Source: Orychophragmus violaceus
Lineage: Eukaryota > Streptophyta > Magnoliopsida > Brassicales > Brassicaceae
NCBI GenBank assembly: GCA_030180135.1
Contig: CM058233.1
Coordinates: forward strand, 56,502,500 to 56,566,499
DNA: 64,000 nt
Reading direction: 5' to 3'
Shown here: positions 30,339 to 43,147 of the stretch, piece by piece
Position numbering within the stretch: the first letter of the stretch is position 1
Layout: every line of letters starts with the position of its first letter
Position numbers and translations under genes: made by a program
The notes under the pieces: generated by a model
The model's input: only the letters and a program-made list of their open reading frames with translations
The model's database searches: none
Told to the model about the DNA's origin: nothing

Positions 30339-33300
30339 TCAACTTGAATGCTGCACAATATACTCGTTGGATCGTGATGTGGGTTCCATTTCCGAATTCT
30401 TTCTCCTCTTGCTAATTTGTCCGGATAAGCTAGCCAAGCAGTGATTGAGAATTTTTGGGTTGCAAAAGAGAACCATATACTTTAAACCATGGGACCGATT
30501 GTTGATGTGCACGAGTGTTGTTCCAGGTTTCATTGGTGCTAAAGAATGGTTTGAAATCTGTTTTTTCTCGCCATAAACGTATATCTATCTCGTGTGACAA
30601 TCCACGGTCACGAACCTTCTGCAACTTTTCTTTTATTTGATTTAGAATAGCAGTCCTATGGCGTCTTCTTCGCCTATTAGATCACCCTAAAGGAGACAAT
30701 ACATCGAACCAAAAAGAAGCATCTGATCCACATTTTATATCAACTCGAGGGAGGTTTGCCGTTTGAGCTCTTCGCTTAAAAATCTTCTTCCACATCCATG
30801 ATCCTAGAGAGATCTTGTGATTTGCTGTCCAAAACGAGCCTTTGCGAATCAAGTATTTGTTTATCCATTGGACACATAGGGAGGACGGCTCAAAGAGAAT
30901 TCTCCAGATTAGCTTAAGGCAGCTAACGTTTCGCTTCTATGAGCGATTTCAATCTGAGGCCTCCTTCATGCTTTGGTTTTGAGACGTCTTTCCAAGCCAC
31001 TTTCGCTTTCTTACAATTTAGATCTGTACCCGACCAGAGGAATGTTGTGCACAATTTTTCAATTTTCCTAATGCACTCTTTAGGCAAGCATAATGCAGAA
31101 ATCCAGAAATTTGTTAGACTTTGAATAACTAACCATATAAGTTGCAGCCGTCCCGCAAGAGATAGGTGTCTCGCTGTCCAGGAATTAATTCGAGTACAAA
31201 TCTTTTCGATCAGAGTGCATACTTTTGTGGTCATCCGTTTTGTCAACAATGGCAACCCCAAATATCTTACCAGCAAAGAGCCCGTGTCAAAAGTATACTG
31301 CTCTAGAATATCCCCTTTATCTTTCTCTCTTATACCAGCCATGCATATTGTTGATTTCTCCATGCTTATTCTCAATTCTGATATAACCACAAAACGCTGA
31401 AAGACCTTTAAAATATCCTCGATTGATTGTTTCTTACAATCGGCAAAGACTAAGAGATCGTCCGCGAAGCAGAGATACGTTAGCCTAAGAGACTAGAAGT
31501 ATGGATGGTATCCTATTTGTTTATCTGCTGCAGAATTATCTAACAACTTAGAAAGAAATTGCATGCAAATAACAAAAAGGTAATGCGATAACGAGCATCC
31601 TTGTCTTAATCCTCTTGCACTTTTTAAATATCATGTAAGCTCTCCATTTACTTAGACTGAAAATGTAGCTAAAGTAATACATATTTTAATCCATAATATG
31701 AACTTAACTGGGAGTTTTAAAGCGGAGAGGACGTTGAGGAGAAAAAACCATTGTACCGAATCCAATTGGTTCAGGGATATAAATTTGGGTAGCAGTTGCT
31801 TCAGACGATTACCAATTAGGTCTGATATTACTTTGTAGATAACATTACAACATGATATATGTCGAGAATCTTTGATTTGCTTTGCGTCATCTTCTTTGGT
31901 ATTAGAGTATGAATGATTGAGTTAATACCAGTTGGTCAAAACCCCTTTATCAAAGAAAGACTGAACCGCTACCACACAATCTTTACAAATCAAAGACCAA
32001 GCAGCCTTATAGAACTCAATGGTGAATCCATCTGGCCCTGGTGACTTATTATTTGGCATTGCGAACAAGACCTTCTTTCTCCTATGCAGTTAATGTGCGC
32101 ATTAAGAGCTCCCGTTCCTCCTCATTGCATTCATATTCCAACTGATTTTTTTAACTTCTCCTCGAGTATCGTCTCAAAATCCTCCATTTTATGACCCAAG
32201 AAACCTTCAAAATAATTTAATGCTTCATGCTTAAGTTCCTCTTGGGAGTTGGCGTGAGTACCATCTTCCCTTTGTAACTCACAGATTGAGTTTCTCACCT
32301 TACACATTGTTGCAACTTTGTAAAAATGCTTATTGTTTCCATCCTCCACCTTAAGACAATGTAGCTTTGCCTTTTGACTAATAACTTTCTCTTCAATATT
32401 TGATAGTAAGACCCATCTATCATAAGCCATTGATTCCTCTCTAATTTAGTTGGATTATGATTCGACAGAGTATTCTTCTTAGAGTATTCTTCTGACATTT
32501 ACAATGAGTTGCAATAACTCCCTTTGTTTTCCTCACAGTTTCCCCAATATTATCTTTTCTCAATTGTTGTAGTGCATGCTTCAATGATTTCATCTTCTTC
32601 GACATTTTAAATAGCGCAGATGTTGAGTTGAAAAGCTCATTTGTTTTTCTCCAATGATTTTTCAAGAGAGGCAAAAGTGCAGAGAGGTCAGCTGTAACGT
32701 TTATGAACTTAAAAGGACGTTTTGGTTCTAGGGGATGAGCCATTATACATATTCGACATCTGAGGTGGTCGAAGCATCCTCCGACATCAAAAACGCTATA
32801 ACTCTGTGGGAACATAGCTCCAAAAGCTTGGTTCATCAACGTACGACCCAATTTCCTGCATATAGTTCTCTCGTCTCGCTTATTACACCACGTTAGCCTC
32901 GGACCATGGTATAGCATGTCTATGAGAGAGAAGTAACGAGTGATATACGAGTGATATCTTGAACTCTCTCATACCTTGGGTGTTTGTTGGGGAATGTTCA
33001 CCTGAATGCTCCTCTATATCAAGAATCTCATTAAAATCACCAAAGACTAACCACGGTTTACTTCTAACAATGGAGAATCTTGATAATATTTTATATCTTT
33101 CCAAAGTTCCCTCTGTTCGTCTGTTGTGGTACCAGCATATACAAAGGAAACAATAATTTCATCCTCCAATCCATCCATCTTTACAAAACTGGTGATCAGA
33201 GTTGCCTACTAGTGAATCAAGGTGTGATCCTTACTTTCAGACTCCAGATAACCCAATTTTTTTCAAGTCTACTGCTTTCGTAATTTGACAAAAACGACCA

Positions 33301-33465
33301 GTCTCGAAAAACCGATGATGTTATTCGCAAGGCTTTGCTTTCCTTGACTCTTATCTTAATCAAACAGCCAAGCTTAAAACTGCTACTTTTGATCCAACCC
33401 CAGACTACAATGTGTTTATTTACTTTATTGAAACCTCGGATATTCCAAAATAAACCTGACACCAA
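30339..33465 (-). pseudogene. LINE ORF2: endonuclease, reverse transcriptase, zf-RVT tail
   Basis: The APE-type endonuclease begins with GLFWNIRGFNKVNKH at 33465 and has WLVFGDFNEILDIEEHSG at about 33020-33070. RT pieces lie at 32131-32917 and 30923-31480, including FADDLLVFAD (31441-31480), the catalytic YxDD equivalent, and RYLGLPLLTKRMTTK with SLAGRLQLI. The tail at 30339-30900 holds WFKVYGSLLQPK, typical of the zinc-binding domain after plant LINE RTs. Several stops break the frame. The protein would nick target DNA and copy the LINE RNA there. Confidence 0.8.
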
Positions 33466-34096
33466 TGATTATTTTGGCTTTCTTTTTGTTCAGAGTGCTA
33501 GGACCTTGATCCTTTGCCCTTTGAATAGTTCCTTCGGTAATGAATTTATGGTTATCCTTTGAAATTATTGCTAAAGACTGCCGTATCACTCTCTCTCTAC
33601 CTTTGTTTGTTGTTCAGTGTCGCTTGTTGTTTCCAACATTTCTCTTTGTTTTTTCTGCATCATTGATAGCTACATCATTCGTTTTTCCAGTCTCCTATGT
33701 TTTCTCCTGCATTTCGCCTTGTTCAGAAACATCAACCTGAGCCGTTTGGGAAAATATCTCGCCTTCCTCTTCCTCTAAACTAAAAACTGAGAAGAGAGAA
33801 TTTGTTAGGATAAATACTTGTCCAAAGTCCAATAGAACACTCTTCTCCTTGTTTGGTGATTTCCCTTTCTTTCCAGGCGAAACCTTTGACCATGTTCCAT
33901 CATTGTTTTCATGATCTCCTACACTTTTTTCAGCGATTGGGTTCAGAGATTCTTTCTCCTCAACAAATCAATTCTCTATCTCTACCAACACTTCATGCCC
34001 TTTCTCCTTTTCTGTTTCAACTTTCGTCAACAATAACTCCTTCTCTATTATACTATGGTTTTCCGATTGTATTGCTACCATCTTTTCAACCTTAGA

Positions 34097-34865
34097 CGGA
34101 CATGCTTTTTAAGACGCCCCCATTTTCCACAACTGGTGCATTTCAACGGTAGCCATGCATACGCATATTCCACCAAGGTTTATGTTCCTTAAAAGTTAAA
34201 GTTCATTAACTTTGGTAACTACTTTTTTGGGTCCGCCTTTAAGAAGACTTTCAAAACTTTGAAGTCAATACATTGAGATGTTTCTGGATGTATTTTATCC
34301 AGAACTCCTACAGGACTTGACAAAAAACTTAGACCCTTCCACGAGAACATGTTCATAGGAACATTGCGCAGATGGACCCAATGAGGGACTGATTTCAATT
34401 CTGGTTGTTCTTCCTCTTCTAATGCCGACCACTTTTCCATAACTACAGGGACATCGACCAGATTCCACATGCCTCTGAAAGGCACACAGTTCCTAATTAT
34501 TGTACCGTATTTCCTCAATTTCATGGTCTTTGAGTTGACTACGAAGACCTCGATCGTATCCGCTTTTGCACCGAGTGCCCATGTTTTGTTGACTATAGCA
34601 TGAATCTTAGCAATATGAGGAGCTTTTGATAAGAATCTACAAATTAGGAAAACCTCCCATAGTGGAGAAGCGTCTTGAAACACCTCTTCCGGCACCACCT
34701 CTGAACCTATCCATCCTTCATTGTCACTTCTACGCAGTATTTTTTTAAACCCTTCTTATTTTGTACCACTGACGACCACATAGATTTGAGTTGTGTAATT
34801 GTTGATTGTTGTTTATGCCCATCATCCGATTCCCTCGCCTCCCCCCCCCCCCTCGAGTCGGTCAT
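34097..34865 (-). pseudogene. LINE ORF1 (DUF4283 RNA-binding, damaged zinc knuckle)
   Basis: ATG at 34863-34865 is followed by TDSRGGG, encoded by a 12-C tract on the + strand, and later by NKKGLKKYCVEVTMKDG and a stop. The frame then shifts to the DUF4283 core at 34219-34698 (SPLWEVFLICRFLSKAP, IVNKTWALGAKA, RNVPMNMFSWKGLSF). Near 34100-34160, LKCTSCGKWGRLKK is a zinc knuckle lacking its last ligands. ORF1 proteins bind LINE RNA. Confidence 0.75.
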
Positions 34866-34986
34866 GATAGCCACTGAAGACTTAGCGGCGGCAGAGATGC
34901 CTTGCCGAATTTCGCTTTAATCGCCCTCAGAACAATATGCATTGTTTCCTTATTGTTCCACTTTTATTACTTTCTTATTATTACTA

Positions 34987-35014
34987 TTAGGTGAGTATCC
35001 GCGCATACGCGCGG
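34987..35014 (-). mobile_element. Helitron-like 3' terminus
   Basis: On the - strand a hairpin (arms CCGCGC and GCGCGG, loop GTAT, at 34999-35014) is followed by ATACTCAC and CTAA, and then T. A stem-loop about ten bases before CTRR and insertion before T are Helitron hallmarks. The element would extend rightward. Its 5' TC end was not found, so I list only the terminus. Confidence 0.4.
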
Positions 35015-35244
35015 GTTTTTTAATTTGTAATTTTAAATGTTCATATATGTATTTGTGTTGATGTGTTTAATTGAAGTATATGATTCATACCTAGAATAAG
35101 TATGATTCTTTTCTTTAAAACAATTGATTCATCTTAATTGTGGAGAAAGATGAGTTTAAGAGCAAACATGTCTTTTTTAGAGGTTTACATAAAATATAAA
35201 GCTGTTGACTATTTCTCATAACTCAGGGGAACTTCAAAGTTACC

Positions 35245-35822
35245 TTGACTCACTAGAGAAAAAAACTAACAATCCATATATTGGATCCTCGAACCCTATT
35301 ATATATGTATTAACCTTCAGTATGCAGCAAAAAGACGTGTTACTAATATCAATTATCACCGAATAAACACCCAGAAAGAAGTAGCCTTATAAAATAAGAA
35401 ACACGAAAGAGGCCGACAGAACCGTCAACGAAAGACCATTCCTTGTAGAAATCAGTAAAGAACCCAAAGCTTACTTCCCTTAAAGCCAAAAAAACTCCAG
35501 ACTGCAATGCAGAAGTGTGTCCAAAGTAAAACGTTTCCATAACAAAAAGGGAGAGCAAAACTCAGAACTACAACATTACTTTGTCTCACTGGAGAAACAA
35601 ACTAACCCAAAAATCTTTATATTGGATCCTAGAAATCTATAATGAATAAAGCAGCAGAAGACATGTTATCAAAAATCAAATATCTACGAATGAACCCCGA
35701 AAAGAAGTAGCCTTGTAAAAATAAAAAAATAAACAAAGAAAGAGACCAGGAAAACTGTCAAGTCAAGACCATTCCCTGAGGCAACCAGTGAGGAACCTGA
35801 AGCCACTTCCCTTGAATGCCTA
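35245..35822. repeat. Degenerate tandem duplication, two copies about 330 bases apart
   Basis: About 35245-35495 and 35577-35822 share a series of landmarks in the same order: CTCACTRGAGAAA, TATATTGGATCCT, AGAAGTAGCCTT, AAGACCATTCC and CACTTCCCTT-like ends. No protein is recognisable. It may be internal Helitron sequence. Confidence 0.55.
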
Positions 35823-37077
35823 GCGAACAATAACAATCACAACAAACCAACACAGACGAAAAAAATCACCAAGCCGAATATACCCGAGGACAAAAGTAGT
35901 TTCTAGCACTTGAATTTTTTGAACACGAACTCCAAATTAATCCATAGTGAGTTCCACCAAAAACATGTTGATATGAAGTTACATTTTTCACAGTAAAAAT
36001 TCCTATACAAGGATATTAAATTAAAAAAAAAAGAGAGAGAGAGAAGCCACCATCTCAAGCGGAAGTCATTGGCATTTAAATCATAGACCAAATGCAATTA
36101 ATAAAATCAGAGAGGAACCAAAACAGAGAAAAGAATAAACCTCCAAAGATTTAATTGAGAAGACTGTCCAAAGAGTTAATAGAGAAGATTGTTGATGAAA
36201 AGACGAACGAAATATGGAATATGCATCAGAGGAGCTCAGGCTTAACAGTCCACTAAAAAATAGCCGTCAAACGTTTGATGGTATCTCTGAGAAAGTCTTG
36301 AGAGTTTTCTTGCCACGAAACATAATATAAATCCTATATGGAATGAAAATGACCGAGTGAAAGCTAAACTCTTATAGAATTACAAACTTGTGGTCAATTA
36401 AGTCAAGAGATTAATTCAACAATGCCAAAGTTCGTTAAGATTAGTGGAAAAGGCCGGTAAAATAGTTCAAGACATTCACAACAACTAGTGCAGTAGAAAA
36501 AAAATCAAAGAATACGAAACACATTTATATGGGTGAACTCTGCAGAAAATCTGGAAAAGCACAATAAACACACAAAAGAGAAATCATATCTTCCCCACTA
36601 CAGTCATTCAGTAAGATCCATGTAGGAAATCTGACGTATATGTGCGAAATAACCAGAAACCTGATTATAAGAGAACAATCATTGAGCTGACGAGCTATTC
36701 CCCCCCCCCCCCCCCATAAGTATCATATAGCATCAGATCCACACCAAAGTATTTCCTCTGTCTAGATCCCCTTCAATTGAACTTTGAAGATCTAATTCCA
36801 CCCAATAACGACTTTCAATATCTCTTTACACATGAAATATAAAGTTCGAAACATAGAACCCCACATACCATGGATTACTTCGGTTTATTGTTTTTGACTA
36901 ATCCCTAAACCATTTTAAACCAATAAACGATCTGATTAGCCATGATTTAGGTTGGGTTATGACCCGAATTAATAACCTAAACACAAACCCGATTTGCTCT
37001 TAACCTAACCCATCCCTAAAAAGAAAAATCCCCAATCGACGAACCCTAGACGAACTCTGGAAAATCACAGACCAAAA
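35823..37077. other. Non-coding stretch before the MULE
   Basis: No gene is supported. A run of 16 C lies at 36700-36715. Sequence from about 36900 may be 5' UTR of the MULE gene, but no terminal inverted repeat was identified. Confidence 0.5.
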
Positions 37078-37119
37078 TTGAGAGTCCGATTCTCGGAATT
37101 TGAAGGCGACAGTTTGAGG

Positions 37120-38640
37120 ATGGATTTAGTTGTTAGTCATAGTCCTGATGCTTCAGATTTCGACGAAGAAAAGGCCGAGAGAGATGAAGTCTACATTGAA
37201 CAGATGGTCCAAGATTTCGAGGATGAACCACCGATTCCACACGACGAGTGTCAAGAGAGTGAAGATGAGGAAGTTGAGAAAGGTATGAGAAAGAAGCCTG
37301 TGAAGCAACATAAGTCTCGGGGCAATGGCAGGATGTACTTGAATCAAACGTTCTTAAATGAGGTGGCATTCAAGGAATGTGTGCTCGAGTATGTGCTAAA
37401 CACAGGGCGAAATCTGAAGCAGTACATGTATGATAAGAAGAAAATCGGTTTTAAGTGTGTTGATGTTAGTACTGTTGGTGGCTGTAAATGGCAAGTGTAT
37501 TGATCGCTTCTGCCTAAAGATGGCGTCTGGAAAATTAGGCTCTTTGTAAACACTCATTTGTGTACTCAGAATGGTTCATGCGAGATGTTGAAGGTTCCAC
37601 AGATTGCTCGATTGTTTGTCGATAAGATTAGGGAAGAGCCTGATTATTACATGCTTATGAAGATCGAAGAGTTGATCCAAGAGAAATGGAAATTTACGGT
37701 ATCTCGGCCACAATGTCAGGCGGCCAGAATCACATCACTTAGGTGTATAGAGTATGAGTATGATCACCAATTTGCTAGTCTAAATACTATGTGGCTGAGT
37801 TGGTAGAATCGAACAAGGATTCAAGTGTTGAGATAGACACTTTGACAAATGATAAGGGCAAAAAAGAGTTTAATAGGTTCTATATCTGCTATGATGTGTT
37901 AAGGAGAACTTGGAAATCATCAATGATGCCTTTGATTGGTGTTGATGGATGCTTTGTCAAACACAAAGTCAAAGGACAAATCTTGGTGGCTTTAGGAAGA
38001 GATGCAGACAACTCGATCTATCCAATAGCATGGAGTGTGGTCCAAGTTGAGAATAACAAAAACTGGTTATGGTTTGTGAAGAAGATAAAAGAAGATCTCG
38101 GATTGAATGATGGCGATGACTATATTATCGTTTCTGATTGTCAAAAGGTATTGGTTCCCTACTACTTTTCAACGCATCAGATTTATGCTGATAAAAGCTT
38201 TATGTTGTACTAATACTTGCGTTATTATAGGGCTTGATTAATGCGATTCAAAAGGAGTTGCCTAGAGTGGAACATAGGATGTGTGTTAGGCACATCTATT
38301 AGAATTTGAAGAAGAAGCATCCTTACAAGAAGGATATGAAGCCACTTATTTGGAATTTAGCTTGGAGCTACAATGAAGCTGAATATAGATAACGTTTGGA
38401 TAGGATTTATTGCTACGATATAGGAATGTTCAATGATTTAATGAAGAGGAAACCAGAAACATGGTGCCGAGAACATGGCAACTACTGTCTTCAACATCAC
38501 AATCAACAAGGCAGGGGAGAAACCTTTTGTGCCTATGCTAGAAACGATTACGAGGCTTGCCATGGATTGCCAAACGTTCTGTCATCTTGCATTCTCATAA
38601 CGGTGTGTAGTACTAATCTAGTTTATATATGTTTCTGAAA
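37120..38640 (+). pseudogene. MULE (Mutator-like) transposase, decayed and truncated
   Basis: From ATG at 37120 the frame has an acidic N-terminus, then a DBD_Tnp_Mut-like part (QTFLNEVAFKECVLEYVL, GFKCVDVSTVGGCKWQVY). After a TGA near 37501 it goes on with KLFVNTHLC-like and CQAARI segments. A frameshift near 37790 leads to the MULE core: PLIGVDGCFVKHKVKGQIL and DDYIIVSDCQKVL carry the first two catalytic acidic residues. Sequence after an intron at about 38150-38230 resembles NAIQKELPRVEHRMCVRHI, again with stops. Its 3' end is cut off by CACTA II at 38709. Confidence 0.75.
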
Positions 38641-38708
38641 TTTTACGTGTATCTAATGCAATCTCTTATTTATTTCAGTCATTTGCACTCCCTATATCAC
38701 TAAGTTTC

Positions 38709-39160
38709 CACTACAAGAAAACAGGCTTTTTGCGACTGCGTATATAGTCGAAAATCAGTCGCTATATTACATTTTGCGACCCAGTAGCGACTAATTGCAT
38801 TAGTCGCGAATCTGTGGTCGCTAATTTTATTAGTCGCTATATTAGTCACTAAATTGCGACTATTTAGCGACTATATATATTTTGTGAATATTAGTCGCTA
38901 TATAAATCGCTAAATTAGCGACTAATATAGAGACTCGGTAACGATTAATATAGCGACTGTATTGTAGTCGCACAGTAGTCGCTAAACATGTAGTCGCTAA
39001 ATAGTCGCTAAAGTAGCAACTATTTAGCGACTAAAGAGCGACGTTTTAGCGACTAATTATGCCATCATGAATTTAAATTTACCATATAGCGACTACTTAG
39101 TGACGTTTTAGCGACTAATATCGCGACTAAATAGCCACTAATTAGCGACTAACATGAACC
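38709..39160. repeat. Left terminus and dense TAGTCGC repeats of CACTA II
   Basis: More than thirty GCGACTA/TAGTCGC-type units in both orientations fill this block by eye. It is the densest such array in the window. Confidence 0.8.
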
Positions 39161-39372
39161 GGAATGCATTCTGATTTGGTTTCGGTTTTCCACTATTTAA
39201 ATTCTTAATTAAAAGTTGAATGTAATGCAATAATATGAAATCTAAAACGCTTCTGAATAAAACACAATTTATATTAAAGTCTAAGAAACCAAAGTCATAC
39301 ATTATGGTCTTAAAATTCAAAACAAACATACAAACATACAAACATTATAAACAAGTCTTAACAAGTAGAGTC

Positions 39373-42300
39373 CTAAGGAGAATTAGAAGGAGACGTGGGA
39401 GGAGCTGCATCAGACTGGGTTTTGCAGAAATCAATGTATGCAGGGTCTGTTTCGAGTAGATACCTTTTCACCATGCCCAACTCCTTCTGCTCACTCGCCT
39501 GTCGAGCTAACTCAGCAGCTTGTGTTTCAATCTGGCGCTGAGCTTCTTCGAGCTGATGTTGGAGCGAGTTATAAGGCCAGGAGCTACCCGGGTACTTGCG
39601 CTTTCCAGAGGCGTGAGACTCTCCAAGACTTCCAATACCATATGCATAGCCTCTGTCATCCACAATTGTTGACTAGGAAACATAAAAAGAAAGTTAAATT
39701 GTTAGGAAATGGTTAAATTCAGACAACCATAAATATAACAAGTCTTTACACAACCAACAGACAACACAAACTCAAAGACAGTCAACCAAATCAAATGGAA
39801 TCATTAACTAGAGAAGTCAATTCAAAAACAATATGAAACTCCATACCAGCATTCAAACGCAAATGCATATATGAATAATAAGAATTAGATTTACCTGAAG
39901 AAAGAGTTCATTGAACTCATCGGTGGTCAGCTCTCTAGGTCGCAAAGTCCCATCAGAAGTTTCTGCCTCAATCTCGGCCTTCTTTGCATTGAGCATCTCC
40001 TCATACTTCTCTGCAATCTGTTGTGCCTTCATGTCGATGAATGTTCCATCAGGTTTTCTGTGGGTTTTCAGAAAAACTTCACCAAAACTGACATGTCTAC
40101 CCATCTCCTTTTCCTAAAAATGTAACAAAATAAATAGCTAATAGAGAAGAATTAAAATTCAGAGACAAAAGTAGATAGAGGAATGCTTACTACCATTTCT
40201 TGGTGAATTTGCTCCATAGACTTTTGGCTAGTGTAGGTTTTGCTCACACCAAGACCGCCACGATCAGAATTCCGAGCAGCAGAAGTGGTCTCACTCCTCT
40301 GTTTACCTTCATCAGTTTCCCAGTATGTAGTCATTTTTTGCCAAATTGTTTCTTCTATCCATGCAGCTCGGACACCAGAAAGGTGAGCTTTGCTCACCAT
40401 ATCCTTCATTCTTCTTTGGCATATGGCCTCACAATGTGCTTGAACGGTCCCTGTGATTAATGGATCCCATTGGTGTTCTTCTACAATAGAAAGAGCTTAA
40501 TCATGTTAATTAGAAACTAAACAAAAGTTTACAAAAAATCAGACTATTGTACCTATATACTTACCGCAAACTCTAAGAAGTACCGCTCTGCTCACGGTCG
40601 AGGCACATGGCTCCAACTATAGAACTCACCATCAAATTTGTTTAAGAAGACCTTTGTAATCTTCCGGACCAGAGAAGAATTGTCACGACCAAACCTACAC
40701 AGACAACAAAGAATCAGTAAAAATTATGAATCAAAGCAAATAACTAAAATTAAGAGATGGAAATAAACTTTTACCAAGTTGTATTTGGCGGCTGGGGAAG
40801 AACTGGTGAGAGAACAGTAGTCCACTGTTCTCGTCCTGGCATGCTTAGTAGCCTCTCAAGATAGCGGAGACGCCTTTGTTCAAGATTTGGTTGAATTACC
40901 ACATTGTCGTCCACCCCGTCAATCAAATTCCCATCCACTTGGTTTGATTGCTGAGCTTCATGCCCCTGATTGCTATGACCTTCAGAGTTTTGCACCGGAG
41001 ACGCCCTTGGTTGTTGAGACAGATGAACGGATTGAGTCGGAGAGGCTTGTGGAGAAGACATATGACCTGAAAAAATGATCAACACACAAATCAAAGCTCA
41101 CAAACTCAAACAGAAACAAGATTTAGTCAAAGCAATCTCAAGTAAACTCAAACAGAAACATGATTTCATTCTTAAATATCACAAGACTCAACAGTCAAAG
41201 CAATCTCAAGTAAACTCAAGACAGGATCAAATAAGACTTTAAAACAGTTTAAAACGAATCAAGACTGAAAACATTTTAAAACAGTAACAAGTCACAGATA
41301 AAAACCACCAAGCAATCTCAGTAAGCTCTCAAGTAATCTCAAGCAATCTCAGTAAGCTTTCAAGTAATCTCGCAATCTCAGTAATCTCAAGTAATCTCAG
41401 TAAGCTCATTAAGACAGGATCAAATAAGACTTAAAAACAGTAACAAGTCACAGATTAAATCCACCAAAAACTAAGTTTCATTCTCAAATAACCAGTCAAG
41501 AACAAGGAATATAAATAACCAGTCAAGAACAATCTCAACACAAGTAATGGCAACACTCTACAAATGCAAAGAACACAAGTTTCAATCGAAATTAAACTGA
41601 ACATACAATTTTCAAAAATAATACTTATGGAAACACTCCTAATACGATTTTTAATGTAGAAACAGAACAAATCGGCTATGCATTTTAACATTGATTATTA
41701 CATATCTTACAGATATTGAGAATATTACAATCACACATGACATATATAACAAATTATAATCACAATCTATATTGCAGGACAAGCATCACATCATCACTTG
41801 AGGATCGAGTCTTACAATTTATTAACGACCACAGTAAATAATAAGTAAATACACAAGTTTCATTCGAAAGAACACATGATCTATCAATCTCAAGCAATCT
41901 CAACAATCTCAACAATCTCAACAATCGGTTCAAAGACGATTACCTTGGGGATTCTCAGAGCCTGTCCTCTGAGCAGATGGATTCGCAGAGGCTGTCCTCT
42001 GAGCAGGTGGAGTCACCGAGGTTATCCTCTGACCAGACTGATTCGCCGAGGCTGTCCGCTGAGGATTCAAAGGAGCTGCTCTCTGAGCTTCAGAGCTGGT
42101 AGCAGGACCGTATCCTAGAGATGTCCGTCGTGGAGACCTCGATTCTCTGTTGAAGAGTTGATGAGGCGGTGGGTACTGGCTGACGTGCAATTGGGTTTGA
42201 GTCAGAGTGGGACGCGGTGGAGGTGTACCGTCTGTCGCCGGAGCAAAGTTGTACTGCGGCGGTAGATTGACGAGCCTAGATTAGGTGGATGAGGAAGGAT

Positions 42301-42391
42301 CTGGCTCGACGGTGCTATTTCCTCGCCCTCGTCCTCTACCTCTTCTTCCTCGGCCTCGTCTACTACCTCCTCTAGCTTTTGATTTTGCCAT
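39373..42391 (-). pseudogene. TNPA-like CACTA protein of element II
   Basis: Exon-like blocks on the - strand start at ATG 42389-42391 with MAKSKARGGSRRGRGR, an Arg/Gly-rich start with one stop. Next comes a proline/glutamine part with an imperfect ten-residue repeat (SANPSAQRTGSENP), up to a GT donor near 41936. Further blocks are 40771-41094 (YLERLLSMPGREQWTTVLSP), about 40560-40700 (FYSWSHV), 40152-40409 (RAAWIEETIWQKMTTYWE), 39853-40104 (SFGEVFLKTHRKPDGTFID) and 39373-39663, a coiled coil. This is the same family as the gene in CACTA I. At least two stops make it non-functional. Confidence 0.7.
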
Positions 42392-42807
42392 CGGATCTAC
42401 TCGGTTAGGGTTTTGACTGAGATCGAACAGAGAGATTATGGTGGGAGATAGATGGTGTTAGGGTTGTGAGAGAGCGATTGGGAGTGTGAGAGATGATTAG
42501 GGGTGATAGAGAAGGAGATCGATCGATTTTGGAGAGATGGAAACGAGAGAGAATGGAGACGGCGAGAGAATAGTTTTCAGAACAAATGAATTAGGTTTTC
42601 GACACTTAGCAAGATTTTGGAAAAACTATGAAATTGATTTGGCGGTTTAGGCACGGTTTACAAAAAATTGGGCGCTAGTTTAGTGATTTTGATGGTTTAT
42701 TGGATGAATTATTTGGCGGGCCAGACCAAATTCTTCGCGGGCTTTGTAGAATATTACGCGAGCTAGCAAAATATTGGCGGGTCATGATTTGATTTGGGCC
42801 AGACCCT

Positions 42808-42880
42808 TATTAGTCGCAAGTTAGTCGCTAAATGGTTGCGAATTTGCGACTAAATTGCGACTAAGTTGCGACTAATCAGG
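42808..42880. repeat. Internal cluster of TAGTCGC/GCGACTA units, CACTA II
   Basis: Five to six units lie just upstream of the TNPA-like gene, between it and the TNPD end. They may be a promoter-proximal regulatory target of the TNPA protein, or an old terminus of another CACTA copy. Confidence 0.5.
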
Positions 42881-43147
42881 GTTTGGTGCAAATTTAAATC
42901 TTAAATTGCTAAATAAATAATTATACATTATAAAATAATACTTAATTTAAACATATTGAATTTATTATTGACCACAAACATTAAAAAATTATAAAAAATA
43001 TAACATTAACATTATGATTAAACCAAAAGGAAGATGTCATTGAACATTAAGCATAAACATTAGACATTGTAAAAACATTAGACTTCAAACTTTAACATAT
43101 TTAATATTAAACAAATTTGAGATTATTACAACTCTGAAATACAAATA

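Larger units (their letters stand above)
30011..34930 (-). mobile_element. LINE (plant L1-type non-LTR retrotransposon), decayed
   Basis: On the - strand the order is ORF1 with DUF4283 and a damaged zinc knuckle, an endonuclease, a reverse transcriptase and a zinc-binding RT tail. All are interrupted by stops and frameshifts. The 5' end lies near 34930 and the 3' end near 30011. No poly(A) tail or target duplication could be fixed by eye, so the limits are approximate. Confidence 0.8.

Noticed and set aside
39235..39459. Frame on the + strand at the left of CACTA II.
   Set aside because: Opposite strand to the TNPA-like gene, AT-rich and without recognisable features.
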